Translations under genes and position numbers: made by a program
Shown: positions 27,039 through 36,988 of the stretch, piece by piece
Layout of the letters: every line of letters begins with the position of its first letter
How positions within the stretch are numbered: the first letter of the stretch is position 1
The notes under the pieces: model-generated
What the model saw: the letters and a program-made list of their open reading frames with translations, nothing else
Database searches by the model: none
What the model was told of the DNA's origin: nothing
NCBI RefSeq assembly: GCF_014196915.1
Contig: NZ_JACIEP010000009.1
Coordinates: 149,508-213,507, forward strand
Source of the DNA: Dysgonomonas hofstadii
GTDB taxonomy: Bacteria; Bacteroidota; Bacteroidia; Bacteroidales; Dysgonomonadaceae
Direction: 5' to 3'
DNA length: 64,000 nucleotides

Positions 27039-27245
27039 TATGTATATAAATCATCGGATTACAACCAACGGTCAACAGAGAGAAACATAGTTAAATCTCA
27101 AAAAACGAAAAACTTGTTTACTTGTATCTCGTTTACTTGTCAACTTTATTTATTTCAAAGATCACTTCTACTGCCTGCTGCCTACCGACTACTGTCTACT
27201 CAAAATACTATAGATAAATATTCAAGAAATTCATTAACCTCAATA

Positions 27246-27602
27246 CTATCCCCGATCATGCCAATCATAAAGACAATACCTACATTGTTTCGCATAAGGA
27301 GTACGAGCCCGTTTTCCGCATTCAGGACAGTAGTTAAAGAAAACCTTATTCTCATATTTTGAAAGAATACGTTGTGTAATACTAAATTCAAAAGCATCTC
27401 TTCCATCTTTTACCAAATACTCAAATGTTTGATTACCTGAAATCCATCCCGATTCTTTAAGGATACCATTTGTTTGAAGAACCATTCCTGAATTTAAGTC
27501 ACCTTTCTCAAGGTAGCTATACATGCATTTTATTGCGAGGTTATCTTTTCCTAAACAATCGCTATAATACTTTATAATATATTCTATTTTTTCTTTGTCC
27601 AT
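27246..27602 (-). CDS. Hypothetical protein with C-terminal zinc ribbon
   Basis: A 118-residue protein with a helical N-terminus and a treble-clef-like CPECGKRARTPYAKQCRYC motif near the C-terminus (Cys spaced CxxC-x10-CxxC), suitable for one zinc ion. It lies 4 bases after the stop of the 27607 gene, so the two are probably co-transcribed. I do not recognise its family. Confidence 0.6.
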   Translation of the reverse strand: MDKEKIEYIIKYYSDCLGKDNLAIKCMYSYLEKGDLNSGMVLQTNGILKESGWISGNQTFEYLVKDGRDAFEFSITQRILSKYENKVFFNYCPECGKRARTPYAKQCRYCLYDWHDRG

Positions 27603-27606
27603 AATA

Positions 27607-28476
27607 TTATAAATTCCCTGATTTCCAATTTCTCCAATGATTATTTGGTTCTTGTGTCGGTTTCCAATAAGAAGAATCCTGCGTTACCAATATTTTAGCA
27701 ATTAGTTGAAATAATTCCTGTTTGCTGGGCAATGTTTTTTTATCATAAAAACTAGAGAAATGAAATTTATTCAAAGTCATTATCTTGGAGAGATTACGGG
27801 GAATATTTGTTCGGATATCTGTTTCTGTAGCCTGAACAACATCTGGCTGTGTGTCATGTATATATCTTATAAGACCTCCATAACTTAGCAGATTTCGCGG
27901 ATTCTCAAATTCACCTGCGACACCCATCTCAGCATATAATACCGGATCATACTTCAAATTAACAACGCGATTTCTCACTTTTACCGAAGTAATTGTATCA
28001 CTAATTAATTCAAATTGTTCCATTTCGCTTCCCTGTCTGTTCCTTATACGTTCGTATTCTTCTCCTGTAACAAGATAAATATATTTGGTATTGGCAATTG
28101 AAGTATATGGAACTGGAACATGTTCTTCATATCTTTCAATTATATAGTCTACACAATTTCCTATATAGTCAAGTGCTATTGTAGCATATCCTCCTCTATT
28201 CTGATAGCCACTCTTTTCGAACACTATAGCCCAATCTAAAGAATCTGCATACAAATGAATCCTGCTTCCTGCCGTTTCGCAATAGCCATGTTCCAGATCG
28301 AGGAAGAAATTATATTTTATAACAGACTTATCGGCTACAGGAAAATACATTCCGGGGTGGTGATTAAAAGCCAAATCCAATTCATTTAATATTCTTTCCT
28401 CTGTAAAAGGTACTTTATCAGCCATAGTGTTACACATAATAAAAAACGGAAGAAACAAAATAGATATTCTTTTCAT
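27607..28476 (-). CDS. Secreted hypothetical protein (DUF7003-like, tentative)
   Basis: The start is set at 28476 (MKRISILF), which begins a signal peptide of about 20 residues. The alternative Met at 28500 would lie inside a perfect TATATTTG -7 box (28498-28505, minus), so it can be excluded. The mature part contains an opening FTEERILNELDLAFNHH and a DLEHGYCETAGSRIHLYADS segment. It resembles the poorly characterised DUF7003 group, but this is from memory and not certain. It is co-transcribed with the zinc-ribbon protein that follows it. Confidence 0.55.
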   Translation of the reverse strand: MKRISILFLPFFIMCNTMADKVPFTEERILNELDLAFNHHPGMYFPVADKSVIKYNFFLDLEHGYCETAGSRIHLYADSLDWAIVFEKSGYQNRGGYATIALDYIGNCVDYIIERYEEHVPVPYTSIANTKYIYLVTGEEYERIRNRQGSEMEQFELISDTITSVKVRNRVVNLKYDPVLYAEMGVAGEFENPRNLLSYGGLIRYIHDTQPDVVQATETDIRTNIPRNLSKIMTLNKFHFSSFYDKKTLPSKQELFQLIAKILVTQDSSYWKPTQEPNNHWRNWKSGNL

Positions 28477-28497
28477 AGCCTGAAAATATTTAGAATA

Positions 28498-28505
28498 CAA
28501 ATATA
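28498..28505 (-). promoter_or_regulatory. -7 box deciding the start of the 27607-28476 gene
   Basis: Minus strand TATATTTG matches TAnnTTTG exactly, 21 bases before ATG 28476. It forms a divergent pair with the plus-strand box at 28547-28554. Confidence 0.55.
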
Positions 28506-28546
28506 ATTTTCAATACTTAATATTTCTTAATATGCAAATAAAAAAC

Positions 28547-28554
28547 TATCTTTG
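28547..28554 (+). promoter_or_regulatory. -7 box for the lipoprotein gene
   Basis: TATCTTTG matches TAnnTTTG exactly, 30 bases before the ATG at 28585. Confidence 0.5.
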
Positions 28555-28584
28555 TTAAAACAAATATGCTTATAGAGGACAGAC

Positions 28585-29118
28585 ATGAAATACCTTATAT
28601 TCATTTCCTTAGGATGCATTTTCTATTCATGCTCATTTACATTACCCGAACCGGACATGCATCTCCGACTGAAAGATCAGAAATCTGAAATAAATTCAGA
28701 AATTGTTGAAGGGAATGTATTAACCTATTCTGTAGCATCTCTGGATGAAAACCAGGAGATAGACTGTTTTTACCAGGTATTTCAGGATGAATCGAATCTT
28801 CTGATAAAAGCTGCTGAAACCAAGATGAGAGACGGTATCCCCAGCGACACCTCTTATGTCTACTATTTTGATAAGAATCAATATATATTTGCTTTTGAAG
28901 TAAAGACTGCAATAAAAACAGACACATTGTTCAATTCTGTTACAGCCTTTTACAATAAAGAAAAGAAGATTATAGGAAAAGAATATTCCACAGTAGACAA
29001 TTGTGACATACCTCAGGAAAATACAGATTCTATTTTTGTAAACTTCTCATATTTCCAGATTCCGGCAGATGTGAAAACATTTGTGAGGGAGAAAAAGATT
29101 TTATTACGTAACAGATAA
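28585..29118 (+). CDS. Hypothetical lipoprotein
   Basis: A 177-residue protein with a type II signal peptide: the lipobox is around IFYSC (Cys16). The mature part is beta-rich, with no recognised domain. It is exported and probably anchored in the outer membrane. No operon partner is apparent. Confidence 0.6.
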   Translation: MKYLIFISLGCIFYSCSFTLPEPDMHLRLKDQKSEINSEIVEGNVLTYSVASLDENQEIDCFYQVFQDESNLLIKAAETKMRDGIPSDTSYVYYFDKNQYIFAFEVKTAIKTDTLFNSVTAFYNKEKKIIGKEYSTVDNCDIPQENTDSIFVNFSYFQIPADVKTFVREKKILLRNR

Positions 29119-29150
29119 CTCGTTATTAATCTTATTCCGGCTACCTCTTG

Positions 29151-29864
29151 TTATTTTCTAATATTCTCTATTATACCCATTAATTTATCCAGAGAATCTA
29201 TATCATACCTTATCTGATTGCGAATGTGGTTATAATCTAATTTATTGACTACACGGACTGTAGCATTGTATTTCTTAGTATATGATTTCCCGACCAGCCT
29301 GTAAATATTGTCCAGATCCTTGGCCGGATGCACCCGTTGTTCGGGATTGACTAAATACGGATCAAAGCCCAGTCTGTCGCGTATAAATTTACCGTTAGCC
29401 AGACGCTTATCTATTTTCTGAAAATGATGTGTTTCGGCCATAAACCACGCTTCTATTTCGTGAATGGCTATTATAATATCAAAATATGGCGCTTCCTTTT
29501 TAAATTTATGAGGTAAATAATGAAGTCCTTTTTCCAGCCTTTCCAGATCGTCAACAGGAATGGGGTAAAGATCGCGTAGCCCGATTATCTTCTCATAACC
29601 TTTCTCCCGCAGATTGATTATATTATCCATTATTTCCGATTTCACCCTGTTATCGGCACCACAATCAAAGATTAGCACCTCAAATCTCGGATTGCGGGAA
29701 AACGACATATTCCTTACAATTTCCTGTTTAGGAATATTCGTTCCTCCACGAAATTGTTTCTGGATAATATTTATTTGTTGTGTTCCGAGGATTTCTTTTA
29801 CCAAGCGATTCACAAAGACCTGCTCGGTTTGCCCCTCAACAAAAAAAGCAATACGTCTCATCAA
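29151..29864 (-). CDS. DUF4276/TOPRIM-type protein (RloB-like nuclease candidate)
   Basis: A 237-residue protein of the DUF4276/TOPRIM-like family. VEGQTEQVF (Glu10) is the TOPRIM glutamate, LIFDCGAD supplies the acidic pair, and IHEIEAWFMAE is the family motif. Its start overlaps the stop of the AAA ATPase gene (ATGA at 29861-29864). ATPase plus TOPRIM pairs are known in antiphage modules (OLD-type systems, PARIS-like), so a nuclease effector held in check by the ATPase is likely. Function is inferred. Confidence 0.7.
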   Translation of the reverse strand: MMRRIAFFVEGQTEQVFVNRLVKEILGTQQINIIQKQFRGGTNIPKQEIVRNMSFSRNPRFEVLIFDCGADNRVKSEIMDNIINLREKGYEKIIGLRDLYPIPVDDLERLEKGLHYLPHKFKKEAPYFDIIIAIHEIEAWFMAETHHFQKIDKRLANGKFIRDRLGFDPYLVNPEQRVHPAKDLDNIYRLVGKSYTKKYNATVRVVNKLDYNHIRNQIRYDIDSLDKLMGIIENIRK

Positions 29865-31000
29865 TCGTTATCGTCTTCTTCCACTGCAAAACCGTTGCGG
29901 TAGAAATCTGTAGTTAGAAAATCAAAGTTATTAAGCCCTGTATAGTTAAAGTCATCGAAGTTTTCTTTCGAATTGGTATAATCATAAAAAACCGATTTAT
30001 GCGATTCCACACGGTCTATCACCGTCCAGAACTTCAATGGTATCTGGTTCATTACATAACGGTCGTTTGTGGTCATGAAAAACTGCAGGTTGGAATTATT
30101 TATCCGTTTAATGACAATATCCATCATTTTTTTCGAACTTTCGAAATCGAGTCCTTCACCCATATCATCAATCAGCATACACAACGACAGATTACTCATA
30201 CGGGCATACGTGAGCATTATCAACAAAGCCAAAGTACGGAACATACCCTGCGACATATCCCGCTGCAATACCATATACTGCCCTTCCTCTTCTATGGCCA
30301 GCCCAAAGGTACCACCGCGCTCCAATATGTCAATGCCGGTAACAGCATTACCGAGCTCCTGCATACCGGAAATGATCTCCGAGACAAAAGCATCTCCATA
30401 TAATTCATGCCCCCGGTAGAACGTGTAGATAAGCACCTCTGTCCCCTCAATTCCCGGGTCACCGCCATCCATACGGGTATAATCTTTCACCTGTTTATTT
30501 TTTTCGAACTGATTGGCAAAAAGATAATTCTTCAGAGACTTCCCCCACTCCACAAAATTACCGAAGCATGGCCTGTTATCATTATCGCGGGCACAAACCT
30601 GTAACTGATAATCCGCTACACTTATATCTTTTTTTTGTCCATCGGCGTTAAGAAATATATCCTTCGAACGGTGGATCAACAATTTATCCCCGGCAGACAA
30701 TATTTCATCTATTATTTTCCGATCCTTAAATTCAAGGGCATATTTATAGCTTATATCATTATCTTTAAAAATCAACTCGAAATACTGGGAAGGGCTCAAC
30801 ACATCATTAAGATCGGTGCGTCCCGAAAACAATCCTGCAATTTCCCTGATCACATTCAAAGAGCGGCTTTTACCCGATGCATTTTTACCTACCAGTAAAT
30901 TAATATTTTCGAAATAAGCATATCCGCCATCCCTGCCGACAATGCTCCATTCGCGGGGTTCACCCTTGTAACGCGTATATTTTAAAGATTTTAATATCAT
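29861..31000 (-). CDS. SMC/ABC-like AAA ATPase, partner of a TOPRIM protein
   Basis: A 379-residue ATPase of the OLD/AAA_15-like group. Walker A is GKNASGKS (38-45), an ABC-type signature segment reads DMSQGMFRTLALL, and Walker B is CMLIDDMGEGL followed by MTTNDRY. No coiled-coil arms long enough for SMC are visible. It is translationally coupled to the DUF4276/TOPRIM gene downstream. A TATATTTG -7 box lies at 31041-31048 on the minus strand. Confidence 0.8.
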   Translation of the reverse strand: MILKSLKYTRYKGEPREWSIVGRDGGYAYFENINLLVGKNASGKSRSLNVIREIAGLFSGRTDLNDVLSPSQYFELIFKDNDISYKYALEFKDRKIIDEILSAGDKLLIHRSKDIFLNADGQKKDISVADYQLQVCARDNDNRPCFGNFVEWGKSLKNYLFANQFEKNKQVKDYTRMDGGDPGIEGTEVLIYTFYRGHELYGDAFVSEIISGMQELGNAVTGIDILERGGTFGLAIEEEGQYMVLQRDMSQGMFRTLALLIMLTYARMSNLSLCMLIDDMGEGLDFESSKKMMDIVIKRINNSNLQFFMTTNDRYVMNQIPLKFWTVIDRVESHKSVFYDYTNSKENFDDFNYTGLNNFDFLTTDFYRNGFAVEEDDND

Positions 31001-31040
31001 AATTACCTTTTTTATTATTCAAGAGGAATAATTTTCTTCT

Positions 31041-31048
31041 CAAATATA
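31041..31048 (-). promoter_or_regulatory. -7 box for the ATPase-TOPRIM operon
   Basis: Minus strand TATATTTG, 41 bases before the ATG at 31000, divergent to the antiporter box at 31096-31103. Confidence 0.5.
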
Positions 31049-31095
31049 GTAATTTTACCTGTACATCTGCATTCCTAATTGTCACATTAAAATTG

Positions 31096-31103
31096 TATCT
31101 TTG
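31096..31103 (+). promoter_or_regulatory. -7 box for the antiporter gene
   Basis: TATCTTTG matches TAnnTTTG exactly, about 42 bases before the ATG at 31146. Confidence 0.5.
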
Positions 31104-31145
31104 CACCAAAAAGCCAATCAAAGCTTATGAACAGAACTTTTATTC

Positions 31146-33422
31146 ATGAAAAAATATAAAAATCTTATATTCTACGCATCTGTTATAAGTATATTTTCAG
31201 CTTTGGTCTACCTAATGCTGCGGCTGGGTAGAATAAATCTGGAAGCACAATTAAACGTCTACGGACTTGCTCCAAAGAATACTGCCTGGGGTAATTTTTT
31301 ACGCCACATCACTGACGACCTTGCTGGTCCTATGGCTATACTCTTGTTGCAAATTGTTGTTATTTTATTAGCTGTAAGATTATTTGGATGGATATGCCAG
31401 AAAATAGGCCAGCCTACCGTTGTCGGTGAGATTCTTGCCGGAGTGGTATTAGGGCCATCGCTTCTGGGCTTATATTTCCCTCAGGCATCCGAATTTTTAT
31501 TTCCCGATTCATCCTTAGACAATATAAAGTTTCTCAGCCATATAGGATTGATATTATTTATGTTCATTGTAGGCATGGAACTTAACCTGAAAACAATAAA
31601 GAGCAAGGCCAACGATGCGCTTATCATCAGCCATACCAGTATAATCGTAGCTTTCACATTCGGGGTGATAGTCGCATACTATCTGTTTGGGAACTATACA
31701 CACGAAAGCACGATATTCCTCCCGTTTGCCTTATTTATGGGTATTGCCATGAGTATAGCGGCATTCCCTGTAATGGCACGTATAATACACGAAAAAGGGA
31801 TAAATAAAACACCACTGGGGGCAACTATCATTACCTGCGCCGCCATTGACGATATTACCGCATGGTGTCTGCTTGCAGCTGTGATCGCGATTGTAAAAGC
31901 TGGATCTTTTACCAGTTCGCTATTCATTATATTAACAGCGATACTTTACATTGTAGTCATGTTTAAAATAGTGCGTCCGTTCCTTAAACGGATTGCCGAC
32001 CTGCAACCCTCAAGCAGAATAATCACAAAATCAACTATCGGGATATTCTTCCTTGTACTGTTTCTCTCATCCTATGCAACCGAAGTCATAGGAATACATG
32101 CCCTGTTTGGAGCTTTCCTGGCAGGTGTGATCATGCCTCCGAATATAAATTTCAGAAGCCTGTTCACCGAAAAAATAGAAGATGTAGCTTTGGTTTTGCT
32201 ACTCCCTTTATTTTTTGTCTATACCGGATTACGCACACAAATAGGTCTATTGAACGAACCCGGCTTGTGGCTGGTATGCCTCGGGATTATTGTACTCGCC
32301 ATCGCAGGTAAAACAATGGGTAGTGCACTTGCCGCCAGATTTGTGGGCAACAACTGGAAAGACAGCCTTACCATCGGGGCTCTGATGAATACAAGAGGCT
32401 TGATGGAACTGGTTGTACTGAATATAGGACTCGACCTCGGAATATTAACATCTGAGGTTTTTGCCATGATGGTGGTTATGGCACTAACCACTACATTTAT
32501 GACCTCCCCCCTGTTAAATCTGATAGACAGGATATTTAAGAAAAAAGAGGCTGCACCGCTGAAAATAGAGAAAAAATATAAAGTATTAGTATCTTTCGAT
32601 AATCCCGAGATGGGACGTAAACTATTATATCTGGCAAACTGTTTTATACGAAAGAAACAGACTTCATCTGAACTGACGATGCTGTATCTCTCGGAGGGGA
32701 ACTTATTATATCAATACGGGATGGAAGAGGAAGAAAAGGAAATGTTTAAGCCTGTAGAGGAAGAAGCATACAGCCTCAATCAGAATATCATCTCAGTATT
32801 TAAAGTGGCAGGTGATGTCAGCAAAGATGTAGCAAAGTTTGCAAACAAAGGGGAATATGACTTCCTGCTGATAGGATATAAGGATTCCATTTTTTCGAAC
32901 AATATGCTGGGACGTTTATTAGGCTTCTCAAACAGGTTGATACATATTCCAAACTTTTTTCTGACGAAGTTTGGCAATCAGAAGAAATGGAGCAAAATGA
33001 TGACAGCACCATTCGATGAAGGCACAAGAACTATTGTTTCGAAAAGCGATATGCCGGTTGGCATATTTATTGATAAAGGATCTATAGGTATGCGAAACAT
33101 TTTCGTTCCCATACTTAGCGAAGATGATATATTTGTAGGAAGGTTCATGCAACGTCTGGCTGAAAACTCATACGTAAGGATTACTCTATGGGACGCTATC
33201 GGACTAATGGACAGTTCCATGGAATTTACCAAAGCCGTAAGGGCGATAAAAGGGATAAACCCTTATCTGTTCCAGCTTTGGAACAGGAATATACCTGTCG
33301 ACAGCGACATACTGAACAAACAGGACCTGATACTTATCAGTCTGAACAGTTGGAAAGAGCTCGATGACAGGAATCCTAAATTACTGAAAGATACGCCTTC
33401 TATGCTGGTACTTACAAACTAG
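31146..33422 (+). CDS. Cation:proton antiporter (CPA2) with C-terminal USP-like domain
   Basis: A 758-residue membrane protein. Residues about 1-455 form the 12-13-span CPA2 exchanger (GEILAGVVLGPSLLGL, FIVGMELNL, DDITAWCLLA with the paired Asp, MNTRGLMELVVLNIG). The cytoplasmic part (about 470-758) has a universal-stress-like alpha/beta fold. The family exchanges Na+ or K+ for H+. It is probably co-transcribed with the TPR gene, which starts 35 bases later. Confidence 0.88.
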   Translation: MKKYKNLIFYASVISIFSALVYLMLRLGRINLEAQLNVYGLAPKNTAWGNFLRHITDDLAGPMAILLLQIVVILLAVRLFGWICQKIGQPTVVGEILAGVVLGPSLLGLYFPQASEFLFPDSSLDNIKFLSHIGLILFMFIVGMELNLKTIKSKANDALIISHTSIIVAFTFGVIVAYYLFGNYTHESTIFLPFALFMGIAMSIAAFPVMARIIHEKGINKTPLGATIITCAAIDDITAWCLLAAVIAIVKAGSFTSSLFIILTAILYIVVMFKIVRPFLKRIADLQPSSRIITKSTIGIFFLVLFLSSYATEVIGIHALFGAFLAGVIMPPNINFRSLFTEKIEDVALVLLLPLFFVYTGLRTQIGLLNEPGLWLVCLGIIVLAIAGKTMGSALAARFVGNNWKDSLTIGALMNTRGLMELVVLNIGLDLGILTSEVFAMMVVMALTTTFMTSPLLNLIDRIFKKKEAAPLKIEKKYKVLVSFDNPEMGRKLLYLANCFIRKKQTSSELTMLYLSEGNLLYQYGMEEEEKEMFKPVEEEAYSLNQNIISVFKVAGDVSKDVAKFANKGEYDFLLIGYKDSIFSNNMLGRLLGFSNRLIHIPNFFLTKFGNQKKWSKMMTAPFDEGTRTIVSKSDMPVGIFIDKGSIGMRNIFVPILSEDDIFVGRFMQRLAENSYVRITLWDAIGLMDSSMEFTKAVRAIKGINPYLFQLWNRNIPVDSDILNKQDLILISLNSWKELDDRNPKLLKDTPSMLVLTN

Positions 33423-33457
33423 TGGTAAAGGCAGAAACAACAAAAGAAAATTAGCGA

Positions 33458-35674
33458 ATGAATAGTCGGGATATAGTATCGATAAAGAAAGATATTTTAA
33501 TCAACCTGTCAAAAAGGCAGTTAAAGGATGCTTTTCGGTCATTAAAGAAATTGACGAAAAACACCCAGGACTGGAAAATAACGGAAACATTGAGTGAGCT
33601 GGAGACAAACTACAAGTTTATGCTTCATTATTTGTTTGAGGGTGTGGAAGATACTCAGCGTGAAAATGTATACCGCAACCTGCTCCGTTCTTTATACGAA
33701 CTGACCGATGACTCTACCGATGAACTGATGAAAGTGGAATCATCGGGCATCTATTATGAAAAGTCCAGAATCAGCGCCTTAAAAAACAACTCGGTAGTCA
33801 ATTATCAAAACCTGATAAAAGAAATTACCGACTCGTTCTCTCTTGTTGATCTTCTTGAGGAAGGAGAAGAAAAAATTAACCGGAAGAAAGATCTGGCTAT
33901 AAGGCGCGAACGCATTGGTTCGGAGATGTTTAATTCAGTATATGTATCATCCCGGGCTGACGAGGAAGAAATGAATAATTATCTTGCTCTTATCAACAAT
34001 CCCGAATTGCCTGTACGTGAGAAATGCTTATTTCTTTCGGCACTTACGCTGGGACTCTTCCATCGATTCGATGGGCGTAAAACCCAGATACTGATGTATG
34101 CTGCCGCATCTGAAGACATGCAGTTAAGGGCAAGAGCTATTGTAGGCCTGGTCATTGTTATGCAGATGTATGATGTCCGCTGGAACTTGTACCCGGAATT
34201 ACAGAATCAACTGGCTATATTATCAGAAAATCCAAATTTCAAAAAAACAGCACTACGTGTCATTATACAATTGATACGGGCCAGAGAAACAGAAGAGATC
34301 ACCAAGAAGATCAAAGAAGAGATACTTCCCGAAATGATGAAATTTAACCATCTTGCCGGACGCAAACTGAATATGGAAGAACTGATGGGCGGTGATTCGG
34401 ATTTCTCTGAAAAAAACCCGGAATGGAAAAAAGAACTGGAAGAATCGGGACTGGGGAAAAAACTACAGGAATACTCAAACCTCCAGATGGAAGGTGCAGA
34501 CGTATTCCACTCCACTTTCTCCGGATTGAAAAGTTTTCCTTTCTTCTCGGAACTGGGTAACTGGTTTTTACCGTTTGATCCGTCTTATTCAGAAATTGCC
34601 AACCTCTTCCCGGATGAAAGCAAGAATAGCTTACTGAAGACCGCGATTCTCGATTCAGGTCACATGTGCAATTCCGACAAATATTCTTTCTGTCTGAGTC
34701 TTGCTCAGATACCACAGGCACAGCGTGAAATGATGATGAGCCGCATGGGGGCAGAATCGGAAGAGATAAAGCAACTGCAAAAAGAAGCACAGGAGATGAA
34801 CCCGACTATCGACGAAGAGATTCTGTCGAATCAATATATACAAGACCTTTACCGGTTCTTCAAACTGAATCCGTACAGGAATAATTTCTTCGATATATTC
34901 AGGCTAAACCTCAACTTCTACGATAAAAAATCGATAGCCCCGCTTATATCGGATATAGACAGTATGAAAAAGATTGCCCTTTATTGTTTCGATAAAAACA
35001 ATTTCAAAGAGGCGTTGAATATATTCAACCGGTTGATAGCCATAGATGACCAATGTGAAGACATCTGGCAGAAAATAGGTTATTGCAAACAAATGCTTGA
35101 CAATATAGACGGAGCTTTGGATGCCTACCTGCAGGCCGATTTGCTGAAACCAAACAATTCGTGGATCATAAAAAGGATCGCACAGCTTTATCGTACACAG
35201 AAAAAACCTGATCTATCGCTCGACTATTATAAAAAAGCCGCGAAGCTGAATCCCGACAACATAAATACTGAGCTTAACATCGGGCATTGTTATCTGGAAA
35301 TGGAGGAATATGAACAGGCTTTAAACACATATTTTAAAGTGGAATTGCTAGACAGTAAAGGCTCCAAAGCATGGCGACCGATAGCATGGACTGCCTTCCT
35401 GCTCAAAAAATATGACGTAGCACAAAAGTATTATAAACAGATACTGGAAAATAAGCCGACCATACACGATTATCTGAACGCCGGGCATGTGGAATTATGT
35501 GCCGGAAACAGGAAAAGCGCCATTGCCCTATACCAGAATATTCTGTATAAGGATCCCGATTTTGATCTGTTCCTATCTCTCTTCGAAACGGATAAGACGA
35601 CTTTGATAAGTCATGGTGTGGACGAAAAAATACTGCCGTTCTTATTTGATCAGATTAAATATACAATGGATTAA
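33458..35674 (+). CDS. Large helical protein with C-terminal TPR repeats
   Basis: A 738-residue, mainly alpha-helical, soluble protein. Clear tetratricopeptide repeats run over about residues 500-690 (for example ALDAYLQADLLKPNNSW and SLDYYKKAAKLNPDNI), with a repeat-like, less conserved N-terminal part. TPRs mediate protein assembly. It follows the antiporter gene closely and is probably an interaction scaffold, though its partners are unknown. Confidence 0.75.
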   Translation: MNSRDIVSIKKDILINLSKRQLKDAFRSLKKLTKNTQDWKITETLSELETNYKFMLHYLFEGVEDTQRENVYRNLLRSLYELTDDSTDELMKVESSGIYYEKSRISALKNNSVVNYQNLIKEITDSFSLVDLLEEGEEKINRKKDLAIRRERIGSEMFNSVYVSSRADEEEMNNYLALINNPELPVREKCLFLSALTLGLFHRFDGRKTQILMYAAASEDMQLRARAIVGLVIVMQMYDVRWNLYPELQNQLAILSENPNFKKTALRVIIQLIRARETEEITKKIKEEILPEMMKFNHLAGRKLNMEELMGGDSDFSEKNPEWKKELEESGLGKKLQEYSNLQMEGADVFHSTFSGLKSFPFFSELGNWFLPFDPSYSEIANLFPDESKNSLLKTAILDSGHMCNSDKYSFCLSLAQIPQAQREMMMSRMGAESEEIKQLQKEAQEMNPTIDEEILSNQYIQDLYRFFKLNPYRNNFFDIFRLNLNFYDKKSIAPLISDIDSMKKIALYCFDKNNFKEALNIFNRLIAIDDQCEDIWQKIGYCKQMLDNIDGALDAYLQADLLKPNNSWIIKRIAQLYRTQKKPDLSLDYYKKAAKLNPDNINTELNIGHCYLEMEEYEQALNTYFKVELLDSKGSKAWRPIAWTAFLLKKYDVAQKYYKQILENKPTIHDYLNAGHVELCAGNRKSAIALYQNILYKDPDFDLFLSLFETDKTTLISHGVDEKILPFLFDQIKYTMD

Positions 35675-35695
35675 ATACTGCTCATTGTATTAATT

Positions 35696-36988
35696 CTACA
35701 AGATAAATCCATAAAGGAGTGTAGATACTATGGTCATTACTCCACCAACGATGGCTTCGTACGGAACCACTTTCATCCTTTCTTTTATATTCATATACAT
35801 AGAATCAGCAGTCACATGGAAGTAATTTCCTTGTGGCAACTGGTCGATAACGGTAGCCCCTGTGTGCACCATTACGGCTGCCGGGATAGGAGGAGTTCCC
35901 ATATTCAGAATTGCCGTCCCGAACGAACCCGATGCCAATATAACTCCTGTGGAAGTAGACGCAGTAGCTGCTGCCATCAATATACCAGCGATAGGTGCCA
36001 GAAATGTCCCTGATATTCCAGAATAGTTGATAATGTTCACAATCTCCTCCGAAAGATTCGATGCTGAAATAAGTCCGGCTATTGCTCCTGCACCAATAAG
36101 TATAAGGACAGTCGCTGTCATGCGGTTTATTCCGCTTGCTGTATATGCGAGTATTTTATTTGCCTTACCCATGGCCAGCATTCCGGCTATCCCGGCTATC
36201 GGCAGCACATACATAGCATCCAGTTTTATACTTTGCAGGAAAGATACGCCGAGTAAAGATCCGATAGGGTTTATAAGCAGGAGAATAATTGCCACAACAG
36301 GAGCTATGATTGCCTTTCCGAAAGAAGGATATGAAGACGTATCGGATGAGTTCTTAATATCCTTATCTTCTATTTTACTTCCTTTGTTCTTTATCATGTA
36401 AGCAATTATAACGGCGACAATCAAGCCAAACAGTGCCGGAATAAATCCGTACATCATCACCTCGCTAAGTTCGACGCCGAAGCCGTTAGCCGCAGCTATC
36501 GAATTGGGATTGGGAGAAATGACATTTCCGGCTTTCCCTCCACCCGACAAAGCCAGTAATAAAGATATTTTAGAGAATCCCATCGACTTTGCCACAGAGA
36601 GGCCGATTGGTGCAACAATGAGCACAGCAACCGGAATAAATACCCCAACTGCTGTAATAATCATTGTTGCCAGAGCCAGGGCTAAAATAGCTTTACTTCC
36701 TCCCAGTTTTTTTACTATTGTACGGGCAATAGTCTCAGCTGCCCCCGAATCCATCATTACGCCCGCTAAAACACCTGCCGCAAGCACACGCACTACGATG
36801 CCGATAATACTTTGTGTGCCGTTGATAATAACAGAAGTGGTTTGTACCAGATCGGCTCCACCAACGAGACAGCCAATGACAGCTCCCAAAAACAGGGAAT
36901 AAACAGGGTTTAATTTTCTGAGGATTAGTATAATGGCGACAAACAATCCTATTAGCGCGCCATACCATGTGATTACGAGTGTTTCCAT
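35696..36988 (-). CDS. GntP-family permease (gluconate:H+ symporter type)
   Basis: A 430-residue membrane protein of the GntP family, with about 12-14 spans. The glycine-rich segments LLALSGGGKAGNVISPNPNS and GIAGMLAMGKANKI and the C-terminal HTGATVIDQLPQGNYFH are family features. Members import gluconate or related sugar acids with protons; the exact substrate cannot be set from sequence. It is convergent with the TPR gene. A TAACTTTG -7 box lies at 37024-37031 (minus). Confidence 0.85.
   Translation of the reverse strand: METLVITWYGALIGLFVAIILILRKLNPVYSLFLGAVIGCLVGGADLVQTTSVIINGTQSIIGIVVRVLAAGVLAGVMMDSGAAETIARTIVKKLGGSKAILALALATMIITAVGVFIPVAVLIVAPIGLSVAKSMGFSKISLLLALSGGGKAGNVISPNPNSIAAANGFGVELSEVMMYGFIPALFGLIVAVIIAYMIKNKGSKIEDKDIKNSSDTSSYPSFGKAIIAPVVAIILLLINPIGSLLGVSFLQSIKLDAMYVLPIAGIAGMLAMGKANKILAYTASGINRMTATVLILIGAGAIAGLISASNLSEEIVNIINYSGISGTFLAPIAGILMAAATASTSTGVILASGSFGTAILNMGTPPIPAAVMVHTGATVIDQLPQGNYFHVTADSMYMNIKERMKVVPYEAIVGGVMTIVSTLLYGFIL

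Larger units (their letters stand above)
26574..27245. other. Palindrome-rich gene-free stretch
   Basis: About 670 bases with no supportable gene. It holds the ilvA -7 box, an inverted repeat AGCTATTAG...CTAATAGCT (26769-26793), the long palindrome at 26844-26929, and two hairpins at 26990-27012 and 27022-27038. Confidence 0.5.
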
